Assembly: GCA_900762815.1 (NCBI GenBank)
Contig: CAAFHX010000012.1
Span: forward strand, 1-16,531
DNA length: 16,531 nucleotides
Direction of reading: 5' to 3'
Origin: Candidatus Avelusimicrobium facis
Lineage (GTDB): Bacteria; Elusimicrobiota; Elusimicrobia; Elusimicrobiales; Elusimicrobiaceae
The number at the start of each line of letters is the position of its first letter. Position 1 is the stretch's first letter. Shown here piece after piece: positions 1 through 8,065 of the stretch. Position numbers and translations under genes: made by a program. The notes beneath the pieces were generated by a model, which did not search any database, was not told where the DNA came from, and was given only the letters and a program-made list of their open reading frames with translations.

Positions 1-446
1 AGTTGTTAGTCGTGGTATTGATTATCGGCATACTCAGCGCTATTGCATTGCCGAAATATTAAAAATCAGTTATAAAATCTCGTTTTGCAGAAGCGATGAT
101 AAATCTTAAAACGATCGCGGAAGCAGATGTCGTGTGTCAGTTAGAGACAGGGGAGCACTACTGCCCCATGAAAGACTTGGGCGTCTCTGTGGGAGAGCAA
201 AGTACATGGAGGGGTTGTTCTAGTGAAGAGGGCGGGGTGTTTGAAACGGATAATTTTTTCTATTGTGCTAGTGCGAGTGTGTCGGCATATCCGTCAGCCC
301 AATATAAACAAGAAGATGTTTGCTTGTGTTACCATGACAATCAAGTGTTTCTTGCAAATAGTGCTGGTTGTTGGGGAGATGCTCCGTCTATGGATTATGC
401 CTCATTGTTAAATATACCGGAAGATACAAATTGTGGTTGTTGTTAA
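1..446 (+). pseudogene. Type IV pilin-like gene, 5'-truncated by window, in-frame stop
   Basis: The frame beginning at base 3 reads LLVVVLIIGILSAIALPKY, the hydrophobic N-terminal helix of type IV pilins and pseudopilins, so the prepilin cleavage site lies left of the window. The next codon, at 60-62, is TAA. The same frame then stays open to the TAA at 444-446 and reads KSVIKSRFAEAMINLKTIAE, the expected helix continuation. Pilins of this type commonly have Gln after the PxY motif, and CAA to TAA is one transition. The remaining 128 codons encode a globular domain rich in Cys, ending CGCC. An internal restart at ATG 96 has no convincing ribosome site and would lack the membrane and assembly helix. 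I infer a recently inactivated pilin, or a sequencing or strain-level error at one base. A hairpin terminator follows at 472-497. Confidence 0.8.
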
Positions 447-471
447 TACCTAATCAAAAAGTCTATAAATT

Positions 472-497
472 AACCCCTCACGAATGTGAGGGGTTTT
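472..497 (+). terminator. Terminator after the pilin frame
   Basis: A 10-bp perfect stem (472-481 with 486-495) with a GAAT loop is followed by a short T run. It lies 25 bp after the pilin stop. On the minus strand it is also the hairpin of the leftmost pgk-tail repeat unit, so it may act in both directions. Confidence 0.8.
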
Positions 498-568
498 AAG
501 TTTGGGCGTAATGCAAAATTAGTTCGCCCCTACAGCAACCCCGGCAATTCTTTCCGGCCGGAAATAGG

Positions 569-599
569 CCAGCCCCCCGCTTACGCGAGGGGCTGGTTT
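569..599. terminator. Hairpin of the middle pgk-tail unit
   Basis: A GC-rich stem pairs 569-580 with 585-596, with one mismatch and a TTAC loop. It is followed by TTTG on the plus strand and only CCTATTT on the minus strand, so it is a weak intrinsic terminator in either direction. Its position matches the pgk terminator in the neighbouring unit. Confidence 0.55.
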
Positions 600-678
600 G
601 TGTCAGCAAAATTACTTTGCCGGAAAAGATTTGCCGTTATTTAGCTAACGCTACCAACCCCGGCAATTCTTTTTTGAG

Positions 679-711
679 AAAAATAGACCGGGCCCAAACG
701 ACAGGCCCGGT
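679..711 (-). terminator. pgk rho-independent terminator
   Basis: The stem ACCGGGCC (687-694) pairs with GGCCCGGT (704-711) around a 9-nt loop. On the minus strand it is followed by CTATTTTTC. It lies about 45 bp beyond the pgk stop. Confidence 0.8.
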
Positions 712-755
712 TTGTGGCAAATATAGTGAACTGCTTCAAAAAAGATTTGCCGTGC

Positions 756-1949
756 CTATTTAATCAAGGCTGTAAGCCCCGGCAATTCTTTCCCTTCCAC
801 AAATTCCATGCTGGCGCCGCCGCCCGTAGAAACGTGCGAGAACGCCTTTTGGTCAATTTTGCCTTTCTTGAGCACATTGACGCTGTCGCCACCGCCGATG
901 ATGGAAATGGCGCCGTGTTTGGTGGCTTCAATCATCGCGTTGGCAATAGAGAAGCTGCCTTGGGCGAAATTCGGGAATTCAAACACGCCCATGGGGCCGT
1001 TCCAGAAAATCGTTTTGCATTTGAGCAGCTCATCGGCAAACAATTTTTCGGTTTTGGGGCCGATGTCCATGCCTTCCATGTCGGCCGGAATGGTGTCGGA
1101 TACCACGGCTTGGGCCGTCTCGGAAAATTCCTTGGAAATGCGGAAATCCACCGGCATCAACATGTTGACGCCTTTTTCTTGGGCTTTGGCCATAACTTGT
1201 TTGGCCTCTTCAATTTTGGTTTCATCCAAGAGGGACTTGCCCACTTCCATGCCCTTGGCTTTGAGGAACGTGTAGGCCATGCCGCCGCCGATAATCAACA
1301 CATTGACCTTGTCCAAGAGGTTGTTGAGCAGCATGATTTTGTCGGACACTTTCGCCCCGCCGATGACGGCTGCAAACGGGCGGGCCGGGTTATTGAGGGC
1401 TTTGCCCAAAAATTCCACTTCTTTTTGCACCAAAAAGCCGATAGAGCCCGGCAAATACTGCGCAATGGCGCTGGTAGAGGCATGGGCACGGTGCACGGTG
1501 CCGAATGCTTCTTGCACGAAAATTTCGCCGTGTTTGGCCAATTGTTTGGCAAATTCGGCATCGTTCTTTTCTTCTTCGGGGTGGAAACGCAAGTTTTCCA
1601 AGAGGACGATTTCGCCGTTTTTGGCCGCTTCTACCACTTTATCGGCTTCCGGGCCGACGCAGTCTTTGGCAAAGTGCACGGGCACGCCGAACACTTTTTC
1701 CACTTCCGCCGCCACGGGGGCCAGGCTAAATTCCGGCACCACTTTGCCTTTGGGGCGGCCTAAGTGCGCCATCAAAACGACGCGGCAGTTGTTTTCCAAC
1801 AGAAATTTAATGGTTTTTTCGGTGGCGACGATACGTTTGTTGTTATCCACCTTGCCGTCTTTGAGCGGTACGTTGTAGTCCACGCGCACCAAGACTTTTT
1901 TATTCTTTACGTCCACATCCTGCACTTTTTTAATGCTGTCAAAATTCAT
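756..1949 (-). CDS. pgk: Phosphoglycerate kinase
   Basis: A 397-residue cytosolic enzyme, the usual bacterial length, that transfers phosphate from 1,3-bisphosphoglycerate to ADP in lower glycolysis. N-terminal substrate-domain motifs include VRVDYNVPLKDG and MAHLGRPKG. Near the hinge and nucleotide domain are AAVIGGAKVSDKI, GGGMAYTFL, DIGPKT, WNGPMGVFE, IIGGGDS and the C-terminal STGGGASMEF. The start is ATG at 1949, preceded by AAGGGGTG about nine bases upstream. It lies 68 bp downstream of gap on the same strand, but a strong hairpin intervenes, so co-transcription is probably partial. The last eleven codons are echoed twice in the downstream intergenic region (see the repeat entry). The stop is TAG. 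Confidence 0.98.
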   Translation of the reverse strand: MNFDSIKKVQDVDVKNKKVLVRVDYNVPLKDGKVDNNKRIVATEKTIKFLLENNCRVVLMAHLGRPKGKVVPEFSLAPVAAEVEKVFGVPVHFAKDCVGPEADKVVEAAKNGEIVLLENLRFHPEEEKNDAEFAKQLAKHGEIFVQEAFGTVHRAHASTSAIAQYLPGSIGFLVQKEVEFLGKALNNPARPFAAVIGGAKVSDKIMLLNNLLDKVNVLIIGGGMAYTFLKAKGMEVGKSLLDETKIEEAKQVMAKAQEKGVNMLMPVDFRISKEFSETAQAVVSDTIPADMEGMDIGPKTEKLFADELLKCKTIFWNGPMGVFEFPNFAQGSFSIANAMIEATKHGAISIIGGGDSVNVLKKGKIDQKAFSHVSTGGGASMEFVEGKELPGLTALIK

Positions 1950-1976
1950 ATTCTTTCACCCCTTATGTACAGAAAA

Positions 1977-2004
1977 CAAAGGCGGCTCTTGCAAGCCGCC
2001 TTTG
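1977..2004 (-). terminator. gap terminator or gap-pgk attenuator
   Basis: An 11-bp perfect stem (CAAAGGCGGCT at 1977-1987 with its complement at 1994-2004) encloses a 6-nt loop in the gap-pgk intergenic space. The T run is short. It could end gap transcripts or reduce read-through into pgk. Confidence 0.75.
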
Positions 2005-2017
2005 CTTGTTTGAAACC

Positions 2018-3046
<1,029 letters not shown>

Positions 3047-3106
3047 TTAAGTTTTAAAACTACTCGTCCTTATTATTTTACAAAATTTTGCGTCCGTCGG
3101 CGCGTT

Positions 3107-3838
3107 TTAGCGGCTGCGGCTGCGTCCCAAAGCCCGCAAGATATCCAAATACAGCCACACCAATGTCACCATAAGCGAAAACGCGGCATACCACTCCATG
3201 AATTTCGGTACGGCCACTTCGCTGGTCAAGGTATCAATGAATTTGAAGTCCAGCAAAAAGTTTAACGCGGCAATGACACAAATGATGATGTTGATAATCA
3301 AATTGGTCGTGGTGTTTTCGGTAAAATAGCTGACATGAATGCCAAAAAACATCAGCACCAAGCTGCCCACGTAGAACAAGGCCACCGCCCCCGTCGCGGC
3401 GATAACGCCGGTGGAAAAACCGCGGGTTACCCGGATCAGGCCCGTTTTATAGATAAAGAGCATGAGCAAAAACACCAGCAGCGTAATCGTTACGGCTTGG
3501 CCCGCAATGCCATCATAGAGCGTGCTAAAAGAGGCGGAAATCATCCCCAAAACCAGTCCCTCCCCCAAGGCGTAAAAGGGCGCCAGCAGCGGGGCCGTTT
3601 TTTTGGTAAAGATGACGGTCAGGGCCAAAGCTAAACATACCAAGGCGATGGGGATGAGGAAAGCCCCCCAAGCTTGGTAGTGCCGAAAGCCAAGCACGCC
3701 CCCCGTCATGCACAAAAACAACAAAAAGAAGGCCTTGTTGATGGTGCCTTGCAGGGTCATAATGCCTTCGCAGCGTTGTGTACGGCAGAGTGCTTCTTCA
3801 TACGCTTTTTCATTAAAGAGCGGGTTTCCGCTAGCCAT
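3107..3838 (-). CDS. Bax inhibitor-1/YccA-family membrane protein
   Basis: A 243-residue integral membrane protein with seven hydrophobic segments, roughly at residues 32-51, 57-77, 84-104, 112-131, 142-166, 177-198 and 216-235. The pattern fits the bacterial Bax inhibitor-1-like (YccA-type) family. The N-terminus MASGNPLFNEKAY and late acidic motifs LLDFKFID and LWLYLD-like VWLYLDILRAL are typical of that group. Eukaryotic relatives are implicated in membrane calcium leak, and some bacterial members associate with the FtsH protease; the role here is unknown. The start at 3838 is supported by AAGGAGA just upstream. The in-frame ATG at 3901 would fall inside the preceding gene's terminator and lacks a ribosome site. 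The C-terminus is Arg-rich (GRSRSR). Confidence 0.88.
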   Translation of the reverse strand: MASGNPLFNEKAYEEALCRTQRCEGIMTLQGTINKAFFLLFLCMTGGVLGFRHYQAWGAFLIPIALVCLALALTVIFTKKTAPLLAPFYALGEGLVLGMISASFSTLYDGIAGQAVTITLLVFLLMLFIYKTGLIRVTRGFSTGVIAATGAVALFYVGSLVLMFFGIHVSYFTENTTTNLIINIIICVIAALNFLLDFKFIDTLTSEVAVPKFMEWYAAFSLMVTLVWLYLDILRALGRSRSR

Positions 3839-3901
3839 ATCTTTCTCCTTATTTTTAAGATACTTATATTGTAAAATATCTGCCCTGATATACGCAATCA
3901 A

Positions 3902-3929
3902 AAACGCCCCGGTTTTGGCCGGGGCGTTT
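3902..3929 (-). terminator. Terminator of the trypsin-like gene
   Basis: An 11-bp perfect stem (AAACGCCCCGG at 3902-3912 with 3919-3929) around a 6-nt loop. On the minus strand it runs into TTTTTG. It lies 17 bp past the stop of the upstream gene. Confidence 0.88.
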
Positions 3930-3946
3930 GAAAAAACAGCAGCTTA

Positions 3947-4861
3947 TCAGCGGTTGATAAAATACGTTTCGTTGATGATTTTCTTTTGAATTTGGGACCA
4001 ATCTTTGGGGTATTTTTTCTCTATGGACCTTTTAATAAAATTCACGGAGTTTTGGGTAAAGAACCAGTACCAGGAGCCGGACTGGCGCGAGGTTACCTCA
4101 ACGTCGGTCTTGTTAAAGCCCATCAGGAATTCTTCGGTGGACAGCTCCGGGTTCAGACCAAAAACCGGGTCTCCCGAGTCGCCGTTAATAAACTTAAAGC
4201 CCAGCTTAAAGCAACCGTTTTCGTTGCAGACTTGGCTGACGCTTACATCGGCGCAGGTGCGGCCCGGCAGACAAAAGCTCTCGCGGTTGAGCTGTTTTTT
4301 AGAAAAGGTGTTTTTCAAAGATTGCGGATTTTTGGGCACAAACAGGTTAACGGCCGGTTTGGGCTGAATGATTTTGGCCAAAGCGGGGTTAGCCGGGTTA
4401 ATGTAAATTAAAATCAATTTATCCGCTCGGCTGTAGAAAACATCTTTGCCCGGGATCACATTGTCGTCTATTTTCGCATTGATAATCCAGCGGTTTACCT
4501 TCTGGTTGGAGATATGGATGTCTCCGCTGCCGCCGCCGGATTTATACAGCTTGCCGTATTCCGACATGCCCACGCAGGCCATAGAAGCCAGCAAAAAGTG
4601 CGAGCTGATGCGTACGGCCGGGCACTCTTTGACCAAGGGATCGTTACGGTCTTCAATGCTGTCTACAAATGAGGCCCCGACGGTAATTTCTATGGGGATG
4701 ACATTTTCCCGGGCATTGGTGGAAGGCGACATGAACAACTCTTTCTGTTTGCTGCGCAGGGCCTGTTCCACTGCTTTTTCGGCAGACACGGCCCCGGCCG
4801 TACCCGACAAACAAGCCAAGCCGGACAGCACACACAGGGCGGTTAACAATTTTTTATACAT
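3947..4861 (-). CDS. Secreted trypsin-like protein lacking the catalytic His
   Basis: A 304-residue protein with a signal peptide (MYKKLLTALCVLSGLACLSG, then TAGA). After it comes a chymotrypsin-fold pattern. ISSHFLLASMAC (residues 85-96) lines up position for position with the ISSxxxLTAAHC segment of S1 proteases, but the catalytic His is Ala95. Asp147 (RADKLILIYI) fits the catalytic Asp, and Ser229 in NGDSGDPVF fits the nucleophile, although the usual GDSGG is GDSGD. Several Cys lie in the 197-217 region. The start is ATG 4861 with GGAGA five bases upstream; the in-frame ATG at 4933 would add 24 residues ahead of the signal peptide. It appears monocistronic. It is probably a non-proteolytic binding protein of the envelope or exterior. 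The fold call rests on motif spacing alone. Confidence 0.72.
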   Translation of the reverse strand: MYKKLLTALCVLSGLACLSGTAGAVSAEKAVEQALRSKQKELFMSPSTNARENVIPIEITVGASFVDSIEDRNDPLVKECPAVRISSHFLLASMACVGMSEYGKLYKSGGGSGDIHISNQKVNRWIINAKIDDNVIPGKDVFYSRADKLILIYINPANPALAKIIQPKPAVNLFVPKNPQSLKNTFSKKQLNRESFCLPGRTCADVSVSQVCNENGCFKLGFKFINGDSGDPVFGLNPELSTEEFLMGFNKTDVEVTSRQSGSWYWFFTQNSVNFIKRSIEKKYPKDWSQIQKKIINETYFINR

Positions 4862-4924
4862 GGGGTTCTCCTTTGGATAAATTAAGAGCTTAAACACGGC
4901 CTCTTCTTTTCCAGGTAATTTCTT

Positions 4925-4930
4925 ACTATA
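4925..4930 (-). promoter_or_regulatory. Possible -10 box for the trypsin-like gene
   Basis: On the minus strand this reads TATAGT, 5/6 to the sigma70 -10 consensus, 63 bp before the chosen ATG. No good -35 is seen at 16-18 bp, so the call is tentative. Confidence 0.35.
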
Positions 4931-4963
4931 CACTTAATGTAGCAAAAAAAGCCGCTTTCCGAC

Positions 4964-4997
4964 AAGGGTCCTAGGGCTTAGCCCCGGCTAGGTCCTT
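4964..4997. repeat. Imperfect inverted repeat between groEL and the trypsin-like gene
   Basis: AAGGGTCCTAG (4964-4974) pairs with CTAGGTCCTT (4988-4997), allowing one T-T mismatch and one bulged G. An inner GGC-TTA-GCC mini-hairpin lies at 4975-4983. It is separate from the groEL terminator and upstream of the next gene's putative promoter. No function is recognised. Confidence 0.55.
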
Positions 4998-5005
4998 AGA
5001 CCTAT

Positions 5006-5032
5006 AAAAAAGGCCCGCCATGGCAGCGGGCC
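5006..5032 (-). terminator. groEL rho-independent terminator
   Basis: The stem GGCCCGC (5012-5018) pairs with GCGGGCC (5026-5032). On the minus strand it is followed by six T residues (5011-5006). It lies about 20 bp after the groEL stop. Confidence 0.92.
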
Positions 5033-5051
5033 TTTGGAGTAGCGGTTGAAA

Positions 5052-6689
5052 TTACATCATGCCGCCCATGCCTCCCATGCCGGGCATGGCCGGGCCGTGG
5101 GAGTGGCCTTCTTTTTCGGGCGCGTCTGCCACCAGGGCTTCGGTCAGCAGGACCGTCGCCGCAATGGAGGAGGCGTTTTCCAACGCGGTGCGCACCACTT
5201 TGGCCGGGTCTACCACGCCGGCTTTGAGCATGTCGCCGTATTTGCCGGTTTCGGCGTCAAAGCCGTCGGCTTGGCCTTTCATGGACAACACCTTGTCCAC
5301 CACCACCGCGCCGTCTAAGCCTGCGTTGACCGCGATTTGTTTGAGCGGAGCCGTCAGGGCTTTGCGGACAATGGCGATGCCGGTCTTGATGTCGTCATCT
5401 TCGGTTTTGATTTCGTCCAACGCTTTTTGGCTGCGGGCCAAGGCCACACCGCCGCCGGGGACGAGGCCTTCTTCCACGCCGGCTTTGGTGGCGTTTTTGG
5501 CGTCTTCCACTTTGGCTTTTTTGGCCTTCATTTCCGTCTCCGTGGCCGCGCCGACGCTGATAACTGCCACGCCGCCGGACAATTTGGCCAGGCGTTCTTG
5601 CAGTTTTTCTTTGTCGTAATCGCTGGTGGAGTTTTCAATTTGTTTGCGGATTTGTTCTGCGCGTTGGGCAATGGCTTCTTTGCTGCCTTTGCCGCCGACG
5701 ATGGTGGCATTCTCTTTGTCTACCACAATGCGTTCGGCCTGGCCCAACATGGCCAGCTCGGCTTTGTCAAATTTCAAGCCGCGTTCTTCGCTGATGACGT
5801 CGCCGCCGGTCAGCGTGGCGATATCTTGCAGCATTTCTTTGCGGCGGTCGCCAAAGCCCGGGGCTTTAACCGCGCAGCCCTTGAGCGTACCGCGCAATTT
5901 GTTCACCACCAACGTGGCCAAGGCTTCGCCGTCCACATCTTCGGCAATAATCAGGAACGGGCGGCCGCTCTGCACGATTTTTTCCAGCAGCGGCAGCAGC
6001 TCATTCATAGAGGAAATTTTCTTGTCCGTGATGATGATGTAGGCGTTTTCCAACACGCATTCCATGCGGTCCGGGTCCGTAACAAAGTACGGGGAAATGT
6101 AGCCGCGGTCAAACTGCATCCCTTCCACTACGTCCAGTTTGGTCTCGGCGGTTTTGCCTTCTTCTACGGTAATGACGCCCTCGTGGCCTACTTTTTCCAT
6201 GGCCTCGGCAATCAATTCGCCGATAACGCGGTCATTGGAGGAAATGGTGGCAATCTGCGCCTTTTCTTCTTTGGTTTTGACGGGCTTTTGCATTTTGGCC
6301 AATTCTTTTTTCACCGCGTCCACGGCCATTTCAATGCCTTTTTTGACCAAGGTCGGGTTCGCTCCGGCCGTGATGTTTTTAATTCCTTCTTTCAGCAGCG
6401 CATCGGCCAATACCGTAGCGGTGGTGGTACCGTCGCCGGCGACGTCGTTGGTCTTGGCGGCTACTTCGCGGATGAGCTGCGCGCCCATATTTTCAAATTT
6501 ATCTTCCAGCTCAATGTCTTTGGCGATGGTTACGCCGTCGTCAATAATCAGCGGCGAGCCGAACTTTTTTTCCAACACCACGCTGCGGCCCTTGGGCCCC
6601 AAGGTTACTTTGACCGCATTGGCTACTTTTTCAATACCCGCTTTCATTTTAGCGCGGGCTTCATCTGCAAAAATGACTTGTTTTGCCAT
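5052..6689 (-). CDS. groEL: Chaperonin GroEL (Hsp60)
   Basis: A 545-residue chaperonin subunit of typical length; tetradecamers fold cytosolic proteins in ATP-driven cycles with GroES. The N-terminal nucleotide signature [11 protein letters not shown] is at residues 30-40. The catalytic-loop motif [14 protein letters not shown] contains Asp86. The equatorial return segment carries [13 protein letters not shown], and the protein ends in a Gly/Met-rich tail (GGMGGMM) as in most GroELs. The start at 6689 follows AAGGAGAG. It lies 18 bp downstream of groES, so the two form one operon under the CIRCE-controlled promoter upstream of groES. Nothing indicates a specialised paralog. Confidence 0.99.
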   Translation of the reverse strand: MAKQVIFADEARAKMKAGIEKVANAVKVTLGPKGRSVVLEKKFGSPLIIDDGVTIAKDIELEDKFENMGAQLIREVAAKTNDVAGDGTTTATVLADALLKEGIKNITAGANPTLVKKGIEMAVDAVKKELAKMQKPVKTKEEKAQIATISSNDRVIGELIAEAMEKVGHEGVITVEEGKTAETKLDVVEGMQFDRGYISPYFVTDPDRMECVLENAYIIITDKKISSMNELLPLLEKIVQSGRPFLIIAEDVDGEALATLVVNKLRGTLKGCAVKAPGFGDRRKEMLQDIATLTGGDVISEERGLKFDKAELAMLGQAERIVVDKENATIVGGKGSKEAIAQRAEQIRKQIENSTSDYDKEKLQERLAKLSGGVAVISVGAATETEMKAKKAKVEDAKNATKAGVEEGLVPGGGVALARSQKALDEIKTEDDDIKTGIAIVRKALTAPLKQIAVNAGLDGAVVVDKVLSMKGQADGFDAETGKYGDMLKAGVVDPAKVVRTALENASSIAATVLLTEALVADAPEKEGHSHGPAMPGMGGMGGMM

Positions 6690-6707
6690 ATCAATCGCTC
6701 TCCTTAA

Positions 6708-7001
6708 TTACCCTAAAATGCCCAAGATTTCGTCTTGGTGAATGATGAGCAGGTTCTCATCGTCCAGTTTCACTTCCGTGCCGGAATATTTGCCGTAAAG
6801 CACTTTGTCCCCCACCTTTACGTCCATCGGCATGCGGTTGCCTTTGTCGTCGAGCTTGCCCGGACCGGCAGCCAATACTTCCCCCTCCATGGGTTTTTCC
6901 TTAGCGGTGTCGGGAATGATGATCCCGCCTTTCATGGTTTCGCGCTCAATCGGCTTGACAATCAGTCTGTCGCCGAGCGGTTTGATTTTCACTTCGCTCA
7001 T
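6708..7001 (-). CDS. groES: Co-chaperonin GroES (Hsp10)
   Basis: A 97-residue GroES. It begins [17 protein letters not shown], has the mobile loop around residues 18-34 ([19 protein letters not shown]) that contacts GroEL, the [10 protein letters not shown] turn, and the [16 protein letters not shown] strand. It caps the GroEL ring. I chose the ATG at 7001, which has GGAGA nine bases upstream; an in-frame GTG at 7007 would sit only three bases from that Shine-Dalgarno. It is first in the groES-groEL operon. Confidence 0.97.
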   Translation of the reverse strand: MSEVKIKPLGDRLIVKPIERETMKGGIIIPDTAKEKPMEGEVLAAGPGKLDDKGNRMPMDVKVGDKVLYGKYSGTEVKLDDENLLIIHQDEILGILG

Positions 7002-7049
7002 ACTCACCCATCTCCTTATATAAATTAAATATGCCCTCGGCGGATTAAA

Positions 7050-7076
7050 TTAGCACTCCGCTTCGGTTAATGCTAA
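7050..7076 (-). promoter_or_regulatory. CIRCE operator (HrcA site) of groES-groEL
   Basis: The plus strand reads TTAGCACTC, nine bases, then TAATGCTAA. The CIRCE consensus is TTAGCACTC-N9-GAGTGCTAA. One half matches 9/9 and the other 7/9, with exact N9 spacing. It sits at the expected transcription start of the groES promoter, where HrcA repressor would block initiation until heat shock. Confidence 0.92.
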
Positions 7077-7103
7077 TTTAGCATAATAAAAGATAATTGT
7101 CAA
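7075..7103 (-). promoter_or_regulatory. groES-groEL sigma70-type promoter
   Basis: On the minus strand a perfect -35 TTGACA (7103-7098) is followed after exactly 17 bp by TAAATT (7080-7075), 4/6 to the -10 consensus. The -10 touches the CIRCE element. Confidence 0.85.
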
Positions 7104-7190
7104 TAGTTTATTGTGTTTGCTAAAAAAGAAGTTTGCATTAGCGGGGTGATTTCATCCTTTATCCGACGGGAACAAATGCCGTTCTACTAC

Positions 7191-7220
7191 AAAAAAGCAG
7201 CCTGCTTGGGGGCAGGCTGC
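7191..7220 (-). terminator. Terminator of the kinase-phosphatase operon
   Basis: The stem GCAGCCTGC (7197-7205) pairs with GCAGGCTGC (7212-7220) around a 6-nt loop. Six T residues follow on the minus strand. It lies 17 bp beyond the PP2C stop. Confidence 0.92.
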
Positions 7221-7237
7221 TGCAGGCAAAAGGCGGC

Positions 7238-8065
7238 TTATTTGGCCCGGCTGAAGAAGCGGCGCATCCGTTGGGGCAGGGTTAACTTTTGCGGAGCCAA
7301 GATTTTAATGACCACGGCGGATATATTATCTTGCCCGTCGTGCTCATTGGAGGTACGCACCAGGTGGCGGCAGAGCTTGACGATGGGCATATCCTTGTCT
7401 TGCATTAAAATCTGCGCAATGGCTTCCTCGGTCAGCCCTTTATAGAGCCCGTCGGAGCAGAGCACCAGCACATCCCCGGGTTTAACCGGGAATTTAAGCA
7501 AATCAAACTCAATATTCTTTTTAATGCCCATGGCGCGCGTCAGCACGTTTTGGATTTTGCTGCGGTCCGCCTCGGCTTTGGAGAGCAGCCCGCGGCGGAC
7601 ATGTTCCATAGCCAGGGAATGGTCAGTGGTAATTTGCACGATTTTTCCCTCGCGCAGCAGGTAAATGCGCGAATCTCCCACATGTACGGCAATGGCGCAG
7701 TCCTTTTCAAACAAAACGCCCGTGAGGGTGGTGCCCATCATTTTATAAATGTCGGAGGATTGGGCCGTGGAATAAATGGCGGCATTGGCCAGGTTGGCGG
7801 CCATAAGCAATTTGCGCTCAGCCGGGGAGAGCTTGGGCAAAAAGGTATCCGGGATTTTTAAGGCGCCGGTATTGATTTTGCGGATGGTCTCTGCCAGGAC
7901 GGAGACGGCAATGCTGCTGGCAATTTCGCCCGCGCTGTGCCCCCCCATTCCGTCGGCCACCACGCCCAGCCCCAAATCGGAGGAGATAAGAACATTGTCT
8001 TCGTTCTTTTCGCGGATTTTGCCGATATCGGTTACGGCGGCAAATTCTATATCAAAATTGCTCAT
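7238..8065 (-). CDS. PP2C-type Ser/Thr protein phosphatase
   Basis: A 275-residue soluble metal-dependent phosphatase of the bacterial PrpC/Stp type. PP2C motifs in order are TDIGKIREKNEDN (residues 12-24), VADGMGGHSAGE (36-47) with the metal-binding Asp38, GTTLTGV, VHVGDSRIYLLR, TDHSL, VLTRAMG, LCSDGLYKGL and GQDNISAVVI. All metal-coordinating Asp positions I can place are intact, so it should be active. It ends in a basic, possibly amphipathic tail (PQRMRRFFSRAK). Its ATG overlaps the kinase stop codon as ATGA, which suggests translational coupling and roughly balanced synthesis. By analogy with PrkC/PrpC pairs it would dephosphorylate the neighbouring kinase and its substrates. Confidence 0.95.
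   Translation of the reverse strand: MSNFDIEFAAVTDIGKIREKNEDNVLISSDLGLGVVADGMGGHSAGEIASSIAVSVLAETIRKINTGALKIPDTFLPKLSPAERKLLMAANLANAAIYSTAQSSDIYKMMGTTLTGVLFEKDCAIAVHVGDSRIYLLREGKIVQITTDHSLAMEHVRRGLLSKAEADRSKIQNVLTRAMGIKKNIEFDLLKFPVKPGDVLVLCSDGLYKGLTEEAIAQILMQDKDMPIVKLCRHLVRTSNEHDGQDNISAVVIKILAPQKLTLPQRMRRFFSRAK

Larger units (their letters stand above)
447..791 (-). repeat. Three-unit array of pgk 3' tail plus hairpin, 119-bp period
   Basis: The 15-mer CCCCGGCAATTCTTT (plus strand) occurs at 539-553, 658-672 and 777-791, exactly 119 bp apart each time. The rightmost copy encodes the end of the intact pgk (KELPGLTALIK, stop). The middle copy read on the minus strand gives KELPGLVALAK and a stop in the matching place. 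The leftmost copy gives KELPGL and then decays. Similarity continues past the stops: AAAAGATTTGCCGT occurs at 624-637 and 740-753, and GCAAAATTA in the left and middle units. Each unit ends in a different hairpin (472-495, 569-596, 687-711). The units are diverged and contain small indels, so the array is old. This region has no other gene. Confidence 0.85.

Noticed and set aside
60..62. Stop-codon recoding (TAA read as Gln) in the pilin
   Set aside because: Other genes here, including the pilin frame itself at 444-446, nadE and the PC4-like gene, end with ordinary TAA, and no recoding signal is visible.
96..446. A stand-alone 116-residue gene starting at ATG 96
   Set aside because: The frame is continuous with the pilin N-terminal helix apart from one stop, and no ribosome site precedes this ATG.
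447..755. CRISPR array or integron-like array as an explanation for the 119-bp periodic repeat
   Set aside because: There are only three diverged units with a long repeat portion that encodes a pgk tail; no short identical repeats with unique spacers and no cas or integrase gene.
714..1763. Long plus-strand frame opposite pgk
   Set aside because: It is the antisense shadow of a highly biased pgk gene: His/Phe/Gly-rich translation, no family motif and no ribosome site.
5337..6707. 456-codon plus-strand frame opposite groEL
   Set aside because: It is antisense to groEL with a Phe/Gly/His-rich composition typical of shadow frames; groEL motifs on the other strand are unambiguous.
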